64,000 nucleotides of DNA from Streptomyces sp. NBC_01803 (GTDB taxonomy: Bacteria; Actinomycetota; Actinomycetes; Streptomycetales; Streptomycetaceae): contig NZ_CP109073.1 of the NCBI RefSeq assembly GCF_035917415.1, positions 5,140,001-5,204,000 of the forward strand. Direction: 5' to 3'. Below, piece by piece: positions 29,863 to 39,099 of this stretch. A model generated the notes under the pieces. It did not search any database. It was not told the origin of the DNA and saw only the letters and a list, made by a program, of their open reading frames with translations. How positions within the stretch are numbered: the stretch's first letter is position 1; every line of letters begins with the position of its first letter. The position numbers and the translations under genes were made by a program.

Positions 29863-30243
29863 TCAACGGCCCCTGACGGCCGCCTGACGGCCGTCGGAGC
29901 CTGGCGGGGCGTCCGACGGCGGGGCGACGGCGGCATAGGCGGCGGCGGACGCCTCGTCGTTCCGGCGCCGCTCGTATTCCCGCGGGCCGCCCGGGCCGAA
30001 GCCGTAGCTCAGGGTGAATCCCCGGAAGCGCAGCTCCTCCTCGCCGGAGCGGTCCCCGGGCAGCGTCCGGAACAGCCTGCGGTACTCGTTGCACAGCGAG
30101 TCGTAGATCGGTGTCGCCGAGACGGTGGACCGGTCGTACGACGGGCGCATCCCGGGGATGCCCGAGGACGGGGCGGCGTGGCGGCGGCGGTGGCCGGAGT
30201 GGCCGGGCTGCTCCGGCGGTCTGGACGACTCATATGGATGCAC
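29863..30243 (-). CDS. conserved small actinobacterial protein, unknown function
   Basis: The 126-aa protein has a conserved central core (RSTVSATPIYDSLCNEYRR, then LFRTLPGDRSGEEELRFR) flanked by Gly/Pro-rich, probably disordered ends. No known domain is recognised. GTG at 30243 is the longest start; ATG at 30150, just before the core, is equally possible. It is convergent with der. Confidence 0.55.
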   Translation of the reverse strand: MHPYESSRPPEQPGHSGHRRRHAAPSSGIPGMRPSYDRSTVSATPIYDSLCNEYRRLFRTLPGDRSGEEELRFRGFTLSYGFGPGGPREYERRRNDEASAAAYAAVAPPSDAPPGSDGRQAAVRGR

Positions 30244-30323
30244 GCCCGTTCAACGACCGGACGCCGGGCCGGATGCGGGGCCACAAGGCGGTGCACCTGA
30301 TCGACCCAGCCCGGCCCGCGCGG

Positions 30324-31148
30324 TCAGGTGCCGGCCAGCGGCATGGCGGCGGCGACCAGGAGACCGCCCGCGGCGGCCTTCTCCAGCGCCTCCCGCAGCA
30401 GGTCCTCGCGCGGCTGCTGGCCGATGGAGCCGGCCGGGGCGGCGTAGACGAAGACGGTGTTGCGCTGGTTGGCCGTGGCCCGCCAGCCGTCGGTGACCGG
30501 CAGCGGCTGGTGCGCCTGCCACCAGGCGCTGGGCCGGCCGCCGGACGGGTCGCCCTGGAGCACCGCGTGCAGCCGTCCCACGGCCAGCAGCACCGACCAG
30601 CCGGGCAGGATCGCGGGCGCCCTGGCGACGTCGGTGACCGGCAGGAAGCCCGCCTCGATGAGCAGCGGCAGGAAGTCGTCGCCGGGACCGGTGCTGCCGG
30701 GCCGGACGATCGCGCCGGTGGGCTCCACCACGATGGCCGGGTACAGCTCGTCGTCGATCAGGATCTGGCCGCAGGTCACGCCCAGCACCGCCTGGCCGGG
30801 CGCCGGCTCGACGGAGAGCGGCGCCGGGGCGGTGGGGGAGGCCGAGGTGTCCCGCGCGCCGGGCGGGACGCTCTCGCCGGTGATGGACCGCACGGCGCCC
30901 CGCAGTTGGTCCTCGGAGACAGAGACCACCTGGGAGGGGATGCAGGAGGCGTGGGCGAAGGCGAGCACGGCCGTCTCGCCGCCCACGAAGAGAACGGTGC
31001 TGGTGCGTTCCTGCTCGGTGTGGCCCGGTGTGCGGCAGGACGTGCAGTCGTAGCTGCCCGGGGCGTTCTGGCCGGCGAGCAGACGATCGGCTTCTTCGTC
31101 GCCGATCTCGGCGCGTACGTCGTCGCTGACGTCGAGCAAGGGGGACAC
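30324..31148 (-). CDS. conserved actinobacterial protein with CxxC motif
   Basis: The 274-aa product has an N-terminal region with CTSCRTPGHTEQE, which could bind a metal, followed by a domain with repeated beta-rich stretches (GVTCGQILIDDELYPAIVV, AGFLPVTDVARAPAILPGW) and no signal peptide. I do not recognise the family. The GTG at 31148 is supported by gaggag 5 nt upstream on the coding strand. The gene faces the I78 inhibitor gene across a 376-bp region with two inverted repeats. Confidence 0.75.
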   Translation of the reverse strand: MSPLLDVSDDVRAEIGDEEADRLLAGQNAPGSYDCTSCRTPGHTEQERTSTVLFVGGETAVLAFAHASCIPSQVVSVSEDQLRGAVRSITGESVPPGARDTSASPTAPAPLSVEPAPGQAVLGVTCGQILIDDELYPAIVVEPTGAIVRPGSTGPGDDFLPLLIEAGFLPVTDVARAPAILPGWSVLLAVGRLHAVLQGDPSGGRPSAWWQAHQPLPVTDGWRATANQRNTVFVYAAPAGSIGQQPREDLLREALEKAAAGGLLVAAAMPLAGT

Positions 31149-31281
31149 GGTCGCTCCTCGGTTCGGATCTCACCCCCGCCGCCGCGGCGGGGGCTCCGTG
31201 CACAACGGCCGGAGCGCCCCCGGGTCACGCCCCGGCGGCACGGAATCGTCCCGAGGGGTCCGGTGATGACATGGGCATGAG

Positions 31282-31310
31282 TGTTCACCGTGTTCACATG
31301 AACGGTGAAA
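31282..31310. promoter_or_regulatory. operator-like palindrome cluster
   Basis: ttcaccgt (31284-31291) and acggtgaa (31302-31309) are perfect inverted arms; within them lie a direct repeat tgttcac/tgttcac and a nested palindrome gttcacatgaac. Such overlapping symmetric elements in a divergent promoter region suggest a transcription-factor site. The regulator is unknown. Confidence 0.5.
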
Positions 31311-31344
31311 TCCGCGCACCGGGAAAGGCCGCCGCGCGGCCTTC

Positions 31345-31365
31345 GGGAATTCCCGGAGAATTCCC
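31345..31365. promoter_or_regulatory. inverted repeat gggaattc/gaattccc
   Basis: gggaattc (31345-31352) and gaattccc (31358-31365) are perfect 8-bp arms around ccgga, unusually AT-containing for this genome. It lies between the minus-strand gene starting at 31148 and the I78 gene at 31525. It may be an operator or a short hairpin; there is no T tract. Confidence 0.45.
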
Positions 31366-31512
31366 CGGGGGAGGGCGCCGGAGAAACGCCGCACACGTCG
31401 TGATTACAGAATGGACACGTTACGCCGAACGGGGGAAGAGGCCGCCCGCTGTGACACAAGCGTGACAGTCCCCTGATCCGGGCGGGACTTCCGGCTGGCG
31501 GGCCGGGGGTCG

Positions 31513-31518
31513 TACGGT
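31513..31518 (+). promoter_or_regulatory. -10 element of leaderless I78 gene
   Basis: TACGGT is followed by 6 nt and the ATG at 31525, with no Shine-Dalgarno. Confidence 0.55.
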
Positions 31519-31524
31519 GGCGGC

Positions 31525-31740
31525 ATGGCACCCCTTCCCCAGCAGCCGCGCACGCCCGACGACTCCCCGGACGACTACGTCGGCCTCAACGCGGACGCCG
31601 CCGAGCGGCGGGCGCACGACCGCGGCTGGCGGAAGGTCCGCCGCCTGGCCCCGGACGCGATCATCACCATGGAGTTCATGCCGGGGCGGCTGAATCTCGC
31701 GGTGAGCGACGGCGAGGTCGTCCGCTGCTGGCAGGGCTGA
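31525..31740 (+). CDS. I78-family peptidase inhibitor
   Basis: This 71-aa protein matches the I78 (potato-inhibitor-like) pattern: an Asn-Ala-Asp start of the helix (GLNADAAERRAHDRGW), the reactive-loop region RRLAPDAIITMEFMPGRLN and a closing strand SDGEVVRCWQG. I78 proteins inhibit serine proteases by a substrate-like loop. No signal peptide is present, so this copy would act inside the cell; its first 20 residues are Pro/Asp-rich. It is transcribed alone from a leaderless promoter. Confidence 0.75.
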   Translation: MAPLPQQPRTPDDSPDDYVGLNADAAERRAHDRGWRKVRRLAPDAIITMEFMPGRLNLAVSDGEVVRCWQG

Positions 31741-31761
31741 GCGGCCTCGGGCGGGCCGCCG

Positions 31762-32727
31762 TCAGCGGCTGTTGACGGACTGGACCGGATGCTCGGGACG
31801 CGCCGGGTGCGGCCGGCCCGGCTGCGGCTGGCGCATCCGGACGCCCGCCATGCCGCGCGGGACGGCGCCCGGCCGCGCGCCGGCCACGGCGGGCTCCTCC
31901 GTGCGGGGCCTCGACTCCTTGCCGCCCCGCCGGACCGCCGCGGGCACCGGCCGCGGGGCCACGTCGGCCGCCGGCAGCGTGCCGTACGGCCCGGCGTCGC
32001 CGCGCAGCCGGTCCCTGAGCGTGAACAGTCGGCCCTCCACCCGGGCGATGAGCGGCTCGCACCACGGCAGGGCCAGCAGCACCAGCAGCCCGGCGGCCCA
32101 GCCGAGCAGCACGTCGCTCACCCAGTGGGTGCCGAGGTAGACGGTGGTGGTGCCGACGCCGAGCGCGAAGACCGAGGCGATGACCGACAGGGTGCGCCGC
32201 GCGCCGGGGGTGGTGGCCAGATAGGCCAGGATTCCCCAGGTCACGACGGCATTGGCGGTGTGGCCGGAAGGAAATATATCGCCGGTCAGGAACATCTCGT
32301 TCGAGCCGATGACGTTCGCGTAATGCGGTCCCTCACGTCCCATCCCGAGCTTGGCGGCGCCGACCGAGACGTTCAGCAGGAGCAGGGCGGAGGCCATCAC
32401 CAGCAGGGGGCGGAGCGTGCGCTGCCGCCAGCAGCGCCACACCAGCCAGGCCGCGATCAGCACGGCGGTGGGGCCGCGCTGGCCCAGCACCACGAAATAG
32501 TCGAGAAACGCGTGCAGCCCCGGCCACTGCTTATAGGGCCGGAAGAGCATGACCTGCCAGTCGAGGCTGACCAGCCACGACGTGCTCCACACCGCTGCCA
32601 CGATGGCCGCATAGAAGCCCAGGGTGGCCCAGAGCAGGGCCATGCGGGTGCGGCTCATAACAGGGGCCGGCACGTTCGGCGGCTGAGGCTCCTGTTCGAG
32701 GCGGGCCAGGAATCGGTCGGTACGCAC
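31762..32727 (-). CDS. PAP2-family membrane phosphatase
   Basis: The 321-aa membrane protein is a type-2 phosphatidic-acid phosphatase: the three PAP2 motifs are KLGMGREGP (KxxxxxxRP-like), PSGHTANAVVTWG and YLGTHWVSDVLLGWAAG, set among about six hydrophobic segments. It probably dephosphorylates a lipid or undecaprenyl phosphate facing outward. GTG at 32727 is chosen over upstream codons because TAATCT lies 7 nt upstream on the coding strand, giving a leaderless mRNA. A soluble Arg/Pro-rich tail follows the last helix. Confidence 0.88.
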   Translation of the reverse strand: MRTDRFLARLEQEPQPPNVPAPVMSRTRMALLWATLGFYAAIVAAVWSTSWLVSLDWQVMLFRPYKQWPGLHAFLDYFVVLGQRGPTAVLIAAWLVWRCWRQRTLRPLLVMASALLLLNVSVGAAKLGMGREGPHYANVIGSNEMFLTGDIFPSGHTANAVVTWGILAYLATTPGARRTLSVIASVFALGVGTTTVYLGTHWVSDVLLGWAAGLLVLLALPWCEPLIARVEGRLFTLRDRLRGDAGPYGTLPAADVAPRPVPAAVRRGGKESRPRTEEPAVAGARPGAVPRGMAGVRMRQPQPGRPHPARPEHPVQSVNSR

Positions 32728-33094
32728 AGCCGCAAGATTACAGGCGGTGATAGCGGGCTTCCCGCTCCGGCCCACCTTCGTAATGGCGATGTGATGTATG
32801 ACGGATATTTTCCGCCGTTCCCTTTCCCGGCTTTACGAAATTCCCGGTGGTGCGATTCGCCGCCGCCCTCATTCCGCCGCCGCCTTCCCGGACGATTTCG
32901 CACGCGATATCCGGAGGTGAACGGCGCCCGGCGCACGGGTGCTCCGGACGGTCCGGGGGGACGTGTGCGGAACCGGAAGCGGGGCTGCCGTAGTCTGTCT
33001 GACCATCTGCCCCCTTCGCCATGCCCGGCGCGCGTGCGCCGTCCGGGAATCCCCCTGGCGCCGGGCGGCCGGCGCGAGACCAGGAGGTGCGTTG
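32728..33094. other. divergent region between PAP2 and MFS genes
   Basis: This region holds the PAP2 -10 element TAATCT on the minus strand (plus 32735-32740), a locally AT-richer segment (32780-32850), and a plus-strand TAGTCT at 32991-32996 that could be the MFS gene -10. No coding relic is recognised. Confidence 0.4.
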
Positions 33095-34690
33095 ATGTCC
33101 GGGGTCACCCCGCCCGGAGCCCCCGCCGACGACGACCGCAACCGCTGGCTGGTCCTCGTCGTGCTCTGCGCCAGCCTGCTGCTGGTCGCCGTGGACGCCA
33201 CCGTCCTCCACGTGGCGGTCCCCGCCGTCACCGAGGAGCTGCGGCCCAGCGGCATCGAGCTGCTGTGGATCGTCGACGTCTATCCGCTGGTCTGCGCCTC
33301 GCTGCTGATCCTCTTCGGCACCCTCGGCGACCGCATCGGGCGCCGCCGTGTGCTGCTCATCGGCTACGCCTGCTTCGGCGCGGCCTCGGCGCTCGCCGCC
33401 TACGCCACCAGCCCCGGCACCCTCGTCTGCGCCCGTGCCCTGCTCGGCGTCGGCGGCGCGATGATCATGCCCGCCACGCTGTCGATCCTGCGCCAGGTCT
33501 TCCCCGACCGCCGCGAGAGGGCGCTGGCCATCGGCATCTGGAGCGCGGTCGCGGCCGTCGGCGCCGCGATAGGCCCGCTGGTCGGGGGCGTGCTGCTGGA
33601 GCACTTCTGGTGGGGCTCGGTCTTCCTGATCAACATCCCGCTGATGGCGGTGTGCCTGCCCGTCGGAGCGCTGCTGCTGCCCGAGTCGACCGGCGACCGG
33701 TCGGGTCCCTGGGACGTGGCGGGCGCCCTGCTGGCGGCCACCGGCCTCTTCTCCGTCATCCTCGCCGTGAAACGGGCCGGCGGCGGTGATCTGTTCACCG
33801 CCGGGACCGTGCTGGCGGCCGGGCTCGGCTGCGGGCTGCTGGTGGCGTTCGTCCGCAGGCAGCGCCGCCGCAGTGAGCCGCTGATCGACCTGTCGGCGTT
33901 CTCCCGGCCCGCCTTCGGCACCGCTGTGGGCTGCATCGTGCTCACCGTGCTGGCCCTCGTCGGCCTCGCGCTGGTGGCCGCTCAGTACCTCCAACTCGTC
34001 CTCGGCCTCTCCCCGTTGCAGACCGGGCTGCGGCTGCTGCCGCTGAGCCTGGCCGCGATCGGCGCCGGCCTGCTGGGCTCCCGCATGCTGCACCGGCTCG
34101 GCCCGCGCCGGATGGTCGCCTTCGGCTTCGGGCTCACCGCGGTCGCCGTGCTGACCCTGGCCGTGCTCGGCGAGCACGACCGTCCGGCCGTCATGACCCT
34201 GGGCTTCGTCCTGCTCGGTTTCGGCCTGGAGACCACGCTCTTCGGCTCCTACGAGTCGATGCTCAGCGACGCCCCGCCCGCCGAGGCCGGTGGCGCGGCG
34301 GCGATCGGCGAGACCGCGTACCAGTTCGGCGCGGGCATCGGTATCGCCCTGCTGGGCAGCGTGATGAACGCCATGTACGGGCCGGCCGTGCGCCGCGTGG
34401 ACGGGGTGAGCGCGGCGGACACCGAGGCCGCGGGGCACTCGCTCGGGGAGGCGCTCACGGTGGCCGCCCGGCTCGGCGGCGAGTCCGGCGAGGCCCTGCG
34501 GGAGGTCGCCCGGGACGCCTTCGTGCAGGGGATGCACATGACTCTGGTGGCCAGCGCCCTGCTCCTGCTGTGCGGCGCCCTGGCCGCGCTGCGCCTGCCG
34601 CGCGACCTCTGCGCGGGCGGTTGTGAGCCGGATGAGCAGCGGGACGCCGTGGATGGCACGCTCTTGCCGAGCGGTATTACTCGCCCGTAA
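33095..34690 (+). CDS. MFS transporter, DHA2 family (14 TM segments)
   Basis: This 531-aa inner-membrane protein resembles EmrB/QacA drug:proton antiporters. It opens with LLLVAVDATVLHVAVPAVT, has motif A-like GDRIGRRRVLLIG and motif C-like GIWSAVAAVGAAIGPLVGG, and shows roughly 14 hydrophobic segments. The ATG at 33095 has a strong aggaggt 7 nt upstream. No dedicated regulator is adjacent, so the exported compound is unknown. Confidence 0.9.
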   Translation: MSGVTPPGAPADDDRNRWLVLVVLCASLLLVAVDATVLHVAVPAVTEELRPSGIELLWIVDVYPLVCASLLILFGTLGDRIGRRRVLLIGYACFGAASALAAYATSPGTLVCARALLGVGGAMIMPATLSILRQVFPDRRERALAIGIWSAVAAVGAAIGPLVGGVLLEHFWWGSVFLINIPLMAVCLPVGALLLPESTGDRSGPWDVAGALLAATGLFSVILAVKRAGGGDLFTAGTVLAAGLGCGLLVAFVRRQRRRSEPLIDLSAFSRPAFGTAVGCIVLTVLALVGLALVAAQYLQLVLGLSPLQTGLRLLPLSLAAIGAGLLGSRMLHRLGPRRMVAFGFGLTAVAVLTLAVLGEHDRPAVMTLGFVLLGFGLETTLFGSYESMLSDAPPAEAGGAAAIGETAYQFGAGIGIALLGSVMNAMYGPAVRRVDGVSAADTEAAGHSLGEALTVAARLGGESGEALREVARDAFVQGMHMTLVASALLLLCGALAALRLPRDLCAGGCEPDEQRDAVDGTLLPSGITRP

Positions 34691-34693
34691 CCT
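34688..34693 (+). promoter_or_regulatory. -10 element of leaderless acyl-CoA dehydrogenase gene
   Basis: TAACCT overlaps the stop codon of the MFS gene and is followed by 6 nt and the ATG at 34700, with no Shine-Dalgarno. Confidence 0.5.
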
Positions 34694-34699
34694 CCCGCC

Positions 34700-35890
34700 A
34701 TGGCGACAGACACCAAGCCCCCCTTCGACGCGGCCGACCCGCTCGGCATCGATGACCTGCTCAGTGACGACGACCGGGCGGTCCGCCTGACCGTCCGGCA
34801 CTGGGCGCACGAGCGGGTTCTCCCGTACGTCGCCGAGTGGTACGAGGAGGGCGAGGTGCCCGGCATCCGCGAACTGGCCAGAGAGCTGGGCTCGCTGGGC
34901 GCCCTCGGCATGACGCTGACCGACTACGGCTGCGCCGGCGCCTCCGCCGTCCAGTACGGACTGGTCTGCCTGGAGCTGGAGGCGGCCGACTCCGGTATCC
35001 GCTCCCTGGTCTCCGTGCAGGGCTCCCTCGCCATGTACGCGATCCACCGCTACGGCTCGCCCGGGCAGAAGGAACGGTGGCTGCCGTCCATGGCGGCGGG
35101 CGAGACGATCGGCTGCTTCGGCCTGACCGAGCCCGACCACGGCTCCGACCCGGCCGGGATGCGGACGTTCGCCAAGCGGGACGGCGCCGACTGGGTGCTC
35201 AACGGGCGCAAGATGTGGATCACCAACGGTTCGGTGGCCGGCGTCGCCGTCGTCTGGGCCCGCACCGACGAAGGCGTGCGCGGCTTCGTCGTGCCCACCG
35301 ACACCCCGGGCTTCAGCGCCCCCCCGATCCGTCACAAGGGATCGCTGCGCGCCTCGGTCACCAGCGAGCTGGTCCTGGACGACGTGCGGCTGCCCGCCGA
35401 CGCCGCGCTTCCGGAGGCGCGGGGCCTCGGCGCGCCGCTGAGCTGTCTGAGCCACGCCCGCTACGGCATCGTGTGGGGCGCCATGGGCGCCGCCCGCACC
35501 TGCCTGGACACCGCGCTCGCCTACGCCCGCACGCGCGAGCAGTTCGGCAAGCCGCTGGGCGCCTTCCAGCTCACCCAGGGCAAGCTCGCGGACATGGCCG
35601 TCGAGCTGCACAAGGGCGTGCTGCTCGCCCTGCATCTCGGCCGCCGCCTCGACGCCGGGCGGCTGCGGCCGGAGCAGGTCAGCTTCGGCAAGCTGAACAA
35701 CGTCCGCGAGGCACTGGAGATCTGCCGCACCGCCCGCACGATCCTGGGCGCGAACGGCATCTCGTTCGAGTACCCCGTGATGCGGCACATGGCCAATCTC
35801 GAATCGGTCCTGACCTACGAGGGCACCAGCGAGATGCACCAGCTCGTGCTGGGCAAGGCGCTCACCGGCCTGGACGCCTTCCGGGGCTAG
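34700..35890 (+). CDS. acyl-CoA dehydrogenase, glutaryl-CoA dehydrogenase-like
   Basis: This 396-aa flavoenzyme oxidises an acyl-CoA. Family motifs are GCFGLTEPDHGSDPAGMRT, KMWITNGSVAGVAVVWART and AYARTREQFGKPLGAFQL. The catalytic base is the Glu in LTYEGTSEMHQLVLG, in the glutaryl-CoA dehydrogenase position, and IRSLVSVQGSLAMYAI resembles the substrate-Arg region of that enzyme. It may thus act in lysine/tryptophan breakdown via glutaryl-CoA. Substrate remains inferred. Confidence 0.88.
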   Translation: MATDTKPPFDAADPLGIDDLLSDDDRAVRLTVRHWAHERVLPYVAEWYEEGEVPGIRELARELGSLGALGMTLTDYGCAGASAVQYGLVCLELEAADSGIRSLVSVQGSLAMYAIHRYGSPGQKERWLPSMAAGETIGCFGLTEPDHGSDPAGMRTFAKRDGADWVLNGRKMWITNGSVAGVAVVWARTDEGVRGFVVPTDTPGFSAPPIRHKGSLRASVTSELVLDDVRLPADAALPEARGLGAPLSCLSHARYGIVWGAMGAARTCLDTALAYARTREQFGKPLGAFQLTQGKLADMAVELHKGVLLALHLGRRLDAGRLRPEQVSFGKLNNVREALEICRTARTILGANGISFEYPVMRHMANLESVLTYEGTSEMHQLVLGKALTGLDAFRG

Positions 35891-35956
35891 CCACCGCGTG
35901 GTCCGGGCGCCGGACCGCGGGCGGCGGGCGCGCGGACTTCCCACATAATCGTGCCC

Positions 35957-37159
35957 GTGACTCATCTCGCCGGCACCGGCACCGGCACCGGCACCGACGT
36001 CCCGGGCTCGAAGGCCGTGTCCCGGGGGCGGGCCGGCGTCCCGGCCGCCGTCGTGCCGCCACCGCGGCAGGCGGCGCCCGCCCTGCTGGTCTTCGCCGCC
36101 GTCCGGCTGCTGGGCGTCGTCGTCCTCGAACTCTGGGACTCCGCCGGGGAGAAGACGGCGGCGCACCTGCTCTCCGCGCGCTGGGACTCCGTCTGGTACG
36201 CCAGCATCGCGGAGCACGGCTACGGCAGGACCGTCCGCCTGGAGGACGGCGGCGTCCATTCCGACCTGGCGTTCTTCCCGCTGCTGCCCGGCCTGGAACG
36301 GCTCGTGGCCGCCCTCTCGCCGCTGTCGGCGGCCGAGGCGGGGCTGGTGATCAGCGCGGTCGCCTCGCTGGCCGCCGCGTGGGGCCTGTTCGCCGTGGGG
36401 GACCTGCTCCACGGGCGGCGCGCGGGCGTGCTGCTGGCCGCCCTCTGGGCGGTGGTGCCGGTCGGGATCGTGCAGTCGATGGCCTACACCGAGTCGCTGT
36501 TCACGGCGTTCGCCGTCTGGGCCGTCTGGGCACTGCTGACCGGGCGGTGGGTGACGGCGGGGGCGCTGTCCGCCTGCGCGGGGCTGACCCGCCCGGCCGG
36601 GCTCGCGGTGGCCGCGGCCGTCGCGGTCACCGTCGTGGCGGCGGTGGTGTCGGGCCGGGAGCGCGCGGGCGCGCGCCTGGTGGCGGCGGTGGTGCTGGCG
36701 CCGCTGGGCTGGCTCGGCTATGTGGGCTGGGTGGCGGTGCGGACCGGGGACTCGCTGGGCTATTTGGAGACGCAGGAGCAGTGGGGGAACGGGTTCGACG
36801 GCGGACGGGCGTTCGCCGCGTTCGTCCGGGACCGGCTCACCGGGTCCGCGCCGCTCGCGGGGGTGGCGCTGTGCGCCGGGCTGGCCCTGCTCGGCTGGCT
36901 GTGCGTGCTGTGCGTGCGGATGCGCCTGCCGCTGCCGCTGCTCGTCTACGGCGGCGCGATGGTGGCGCTCGCGCTGTGCGGCGCCGGGTACTTCGGGTCC
37001 AAGCCGCGGCTGCTGCTGCCCGCGTTCCCGCTCCTGCTGCCGGCCGCCGTCGCGCTCGCCAGGACGCGACCGGTCGTCGCGGCGTTCACGGTCGGCGGCG
37101 CCGCGCTCGGTGCCGCGTTGTACGGGGCCGTGTGGCTGACCGGCTCGGGCCCGCCCTGA
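35957..37159 (+). CDS. PIG-V-like GT-C mannosyltransferase
   Basis: This 400-aa multispan membrane protein has features of GT-C polyprenyl-phosphate sugar transferases of the PIG-V type: WDSVWYASIAEHGY with the acidic residue in the first loop, FFPLLPGLERLV, SMAYTESLFTAFAVWA and LTRPAGLAVAAAV. It likely transfers mannose or another hexose from a lipid carrier outside the membrane. GTG at 35957 is chosen because CATAAT ends 7 nt before it; an in-frame GTG lies at 35951. A bidirectional terminator separates it from the convergent sepF-like gene. Confidence 0.82.
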   Translation: MTHLAGTGTGTGTDVPGSKAVSRGRAGVPAAVVPPPRQAAPALLVFAAVRLLGVVVLELWDSAGEKTAAHLLSARWDSVWYASIAEHGYGRTVRLEDGGVHSDLAFFPLLPGLERLVAALSPLSAAEAGLVISAVASLAAAWGLFAVGDLLHGRRAGVLLAALWAVVPVGIVQSMAYTESLFTAFAVWAVWALLTGRWVTAGALSACAGLTRPAGLAVAAAVAVTVVAAVVSGRERAGARLVAAVVLAPLGWLGYVGWVAVRTGDSLGYLETQEQWGNGFDGGRAFAAFVRDRLTGSAPLAGVALCAGLALLGWLCVLCVRMRLPLPLLVYGGAMVALALCGAGYFGSKPRLLLPAFPLLLPAAVALARTRPVVAAFTVGGAALGAALYGAVWLTGSGPP

Positions 37160-37166
37160 CAGCGGT

Positions 37167-37194
37167 CCGGCTCCGCCCGCACGGGCGGAGCCGG
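37167..37194. terminator. bidirectional terminator, 13-bp perfect stem
   Basis: ccggctccgcccg (37167-37179) and cgggcggagccgg (37182-37194) form a perfect stem with a 2-base gap, filling the 36-bp gap between two convergent genes. It would stop transcription from both sides. Confidence 0.85.
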
Positions 37195-37195
37195 A

Positions 37196-37639
37196 TCAGC
37201 TCTGGTTGAAGAAGCCGCCTTCCGAGATGTGGCGGGAGTCACCGCTGACCACCTGGTAGTCGGCCGGGGTCAGCAGGAACACGCGGTTGGCCACACGCTC
37301 GATGGTGCCGCGCAGGCCGAAGGTCAGGCCGGCCGCGAAGTCGACGACGCGCTTGGCGTCGGCGGCGTCCAGCACCGTGAGGTTGATGACGACGGGGATG
37401 CCGTCGCGGAAGAGCTCACCGATCCGGCGGGCGTCCCGGAAACCGCCCGGGGTGACCGTCGCGATGCGGCTGCCCTGGTCCTCCGCCACCTCGGCCGCGA
37501 CCCGCAGGTGCGGGTCGGTGGTCCACGGCACGACGTTGTCGCCGGGCTCCGGGCCCTCGGCGTACTCGTCGTCGTAGTAACGCATCTCGCGGTCGTCGAC
37601 GAGGCCCAGCCAGGCACTAGCCTTGCGCACCGATCCCAT
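37196..37639 (-). CDS. SepF-like cell division protein
   Basis: SepF tethers FtsZ filaments to the membrane. This 147-aa protein has the SepF core (~55-140): [38 protein letters not shown] and [19 protein letters not shown]. Streptomyces encode a canonical SepF in the dcw cluster plus two SepF-like proteins (SflA, SflB) elsewhere. Since no dcw genes are present here, this is probably one of the SepF-like paralogues, affecting septation or polar growth. The start ATG is preceded by gaggagg on the coding strand. Confidence 0.9.
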   Translation of the reverse strand: MGSVRKASAWLGLVDDREMRYYDDEYAEGPEPGDNVVPWTTDPHLRVAAEVAEDQGSRIATVTPGGFRDARRIGELFRDGIPVVINLTVLDAADAKRVVDFAAGLTFGLRGTIERVANRVFLLTPADYQVVSGDSRHISEGGFFNQS

Positions 37640-37923
37640 GGACGCCTCCTCTCAGCTCACGCGGTCCGTCTACCCGTCCGCGCCCTCTATCGTCGTGCAT
37701 GATGCGGATGATGCGCCAAGTGGATAGCCGCGGATATCGAGTTTCGTAACGATCCTGGTGCATAGGACATGGCACCTCATCAGGGACGTTGCGGTAGCGA
37801 GCCGCTGACGGAGAGTAAGTTGTGCACCCCCTGCCAGTCGAGTGATACGGGGCGTGTTCGCGCTGGCCGAAAGGTGTTCTCGACAACGCGGTGAACGCCG
37901 GGAATATTCGGGGCAGCGCTTGT

Positions 37924-37985
37924 CAGGAGCATGCCTTACAAGGGCTCCTGGCCACGCCTCACGGGTCCGCATACCCAACGGACCC
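37924..37985 (+). promoter_or_regulatory. two hairpins in the leader of the first protease gene
   Basis: caggagc (37924-37930) pairs with gctcctg (37944-37950), and gggtccg (37963-37969) pairs with cggaccc (37979-37985). Both lie in the ~370-bp upstream region, the second just before the Shine-Dalgarno at ~38000. They could stabilise the leader of a highly expressed secreted protein. No other feature is seen in 37640-38011. Confidence 0.4.
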
Positions 37986-38011
37986 CGGTTTCCTTACTGG
38001 AGGAAGAAAAA

Positions 38012-38932
38012 GTGAGTTTGAAGCGCACCAACCCCCACAGACGCATGTCGCGACGGCTGCGGCTGACCGCCGCCACGTCGGGCCTGCTCATGGCCGCCGC
38101 GGCGTTCTTCGTGCCCAGCGCCGCTTCGGCGGCCCCCGTCACGTTCAGCTCCGCGCAGCTCTCGTCCGCCAGCAGCGCGGTTCTCGCCGCCGATGTCGCC
38201 GGCACCGCGTGGACGGTCGACAAGGCGACCAACCGCGTCGTGGTCACGGTCGACGAGACCGTCTCCACCGCGGAGATCGCCCAGATCCGGCGCAGCGCCG
38301 GCACCGTCTCGGGTGCCATCAGCGTCGAGCGCACCGAGGGCCAGCTCCAGCGCTACATCGCGGGCGGCGACGCCATCTACGCGAGCGCGGGCTGGCGGTG
38401 CTCCCTGGGCTTCAACGTCCTCGTCGGCAGCGCGTACTACTTCGTGACCGCCGGGCACTGCACCGAGGGTTTCCCGAACTGGTACAGCAACTCCTCGAAG
38501 ACGACGTACCTCGGTCCGACGACGGGCTCCAGCTTCCCGACGAACGACTACGGCATCGTCCGGTACGACAACACGACGATCGCCAAGCCTGGCACGGTCA
38601 ACCTGTACAACGGCACGACCCGTGACATCACCGGCTCGGCCAACCCGGTCAACGGCCAGGCCGTCCAGCGCAGCGGCAGCACCACCGGGCTGCGCAGCGG
38701 CTCCGTCACCGGGCTCAACTACACCGTGAACTACGGCGGCGGTGACATCGTCTACGGTCTGACCAGGACCAACGTCTGCGCCGAACCCGGCGACAGCGGC
38801 GGCCCGTTCTTCTCGGGCAGCACCGCCCTCGGCCTCACCTCCGGCGGCAGTGGCAACTGCTCCACCGGTGGCACGACGTACTTCCAGCCGGTCGTCGAGG
38901 CCCTGAACGCCTACGGAGCCAGGGTCTACTGA
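38012..38932 (+). CDS. streptogrisin-type secreted serine protease
   Basis: The 306-aa preproprotein has a Sec signal ([17 protein letters not shown] then hydrophobic [13 protein letters not shown], cleavage ~40), a ~70-residue alpha-lytic-type propeptide ([19 protein letters not shown]), and a mature S1 domain with the catalytic triad His149 (VTAGHC), Asp179 (TNDYGIV) and Ser262 (EPGDSGGPF). Paired Cys flank these sites. It is a secreted broad-specificity endopeptidase related to SGPA/SGPB. GTG at 38012 has ggagga 8 nt upstream. The propeptide must be self-cleaved outside the cell. Confidence 0.94.
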   Translation: MSLKRTNPHRRMSRRLRLTAATSGLLMAAAAFFVPSAASAAPVTFSSAQLSSASSAVLAADVAGTAWTVDKATNRVVVTVDETVSTAEIAQIRRSAGTVSGAISVERTEGQLQRYIAGGDAIYASAGWRCSLGFNVLVGSAYYFVTAGHCTEGFPNWYSNSSKTTYLGPTTGSSFPTNDYGIVRYDNTTIAKPGTVNLYNGTTRDITGSANPVNGQAVQRSGSTTGLRSGSVTGLNYTVNYGGGDIVYGLTRTNVCAEPGDSGGPFFSGSTALGLTSGGSGNCSTGGTTYFQPVVEALNAYGARVY

Positions 38933-38968
38933 TCCCCTGACCGCCCCCGCACGGGCAATGTATCGCCG

Positions 38969-39000
38969 CTGCCCCCGTCCGCATCGCCGGGCGGGGGCAG
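38969..39000 (+). terminator. terminator after first protease
   Basis: ctgcccccg (38969-38977) and cgggggcag (38992-39000) form a perfect 9-bp stem with a 14-base loop about 35 bases after the stop codon. Confidence 0.6.
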
Positions 39001-39099
39001 TGCCGTGTCCGGCCCCGGTCGGCGGGCTCGGTCCGGCCCCGGAGTGGCGCATATCACAGATCGCGGACGGGGGGATGGCGGTCTACGGGCGGAGAACGG

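Noticed and set aside
32738..36412. 1224-codon minus-strand open frame
   Set aside because: It is antisense to clear MFS and acyl-CoA dehydrogenase genes, crosses two promoters and is Gly/Gln/Arg-rich, typical of GC-rich shadow frames.
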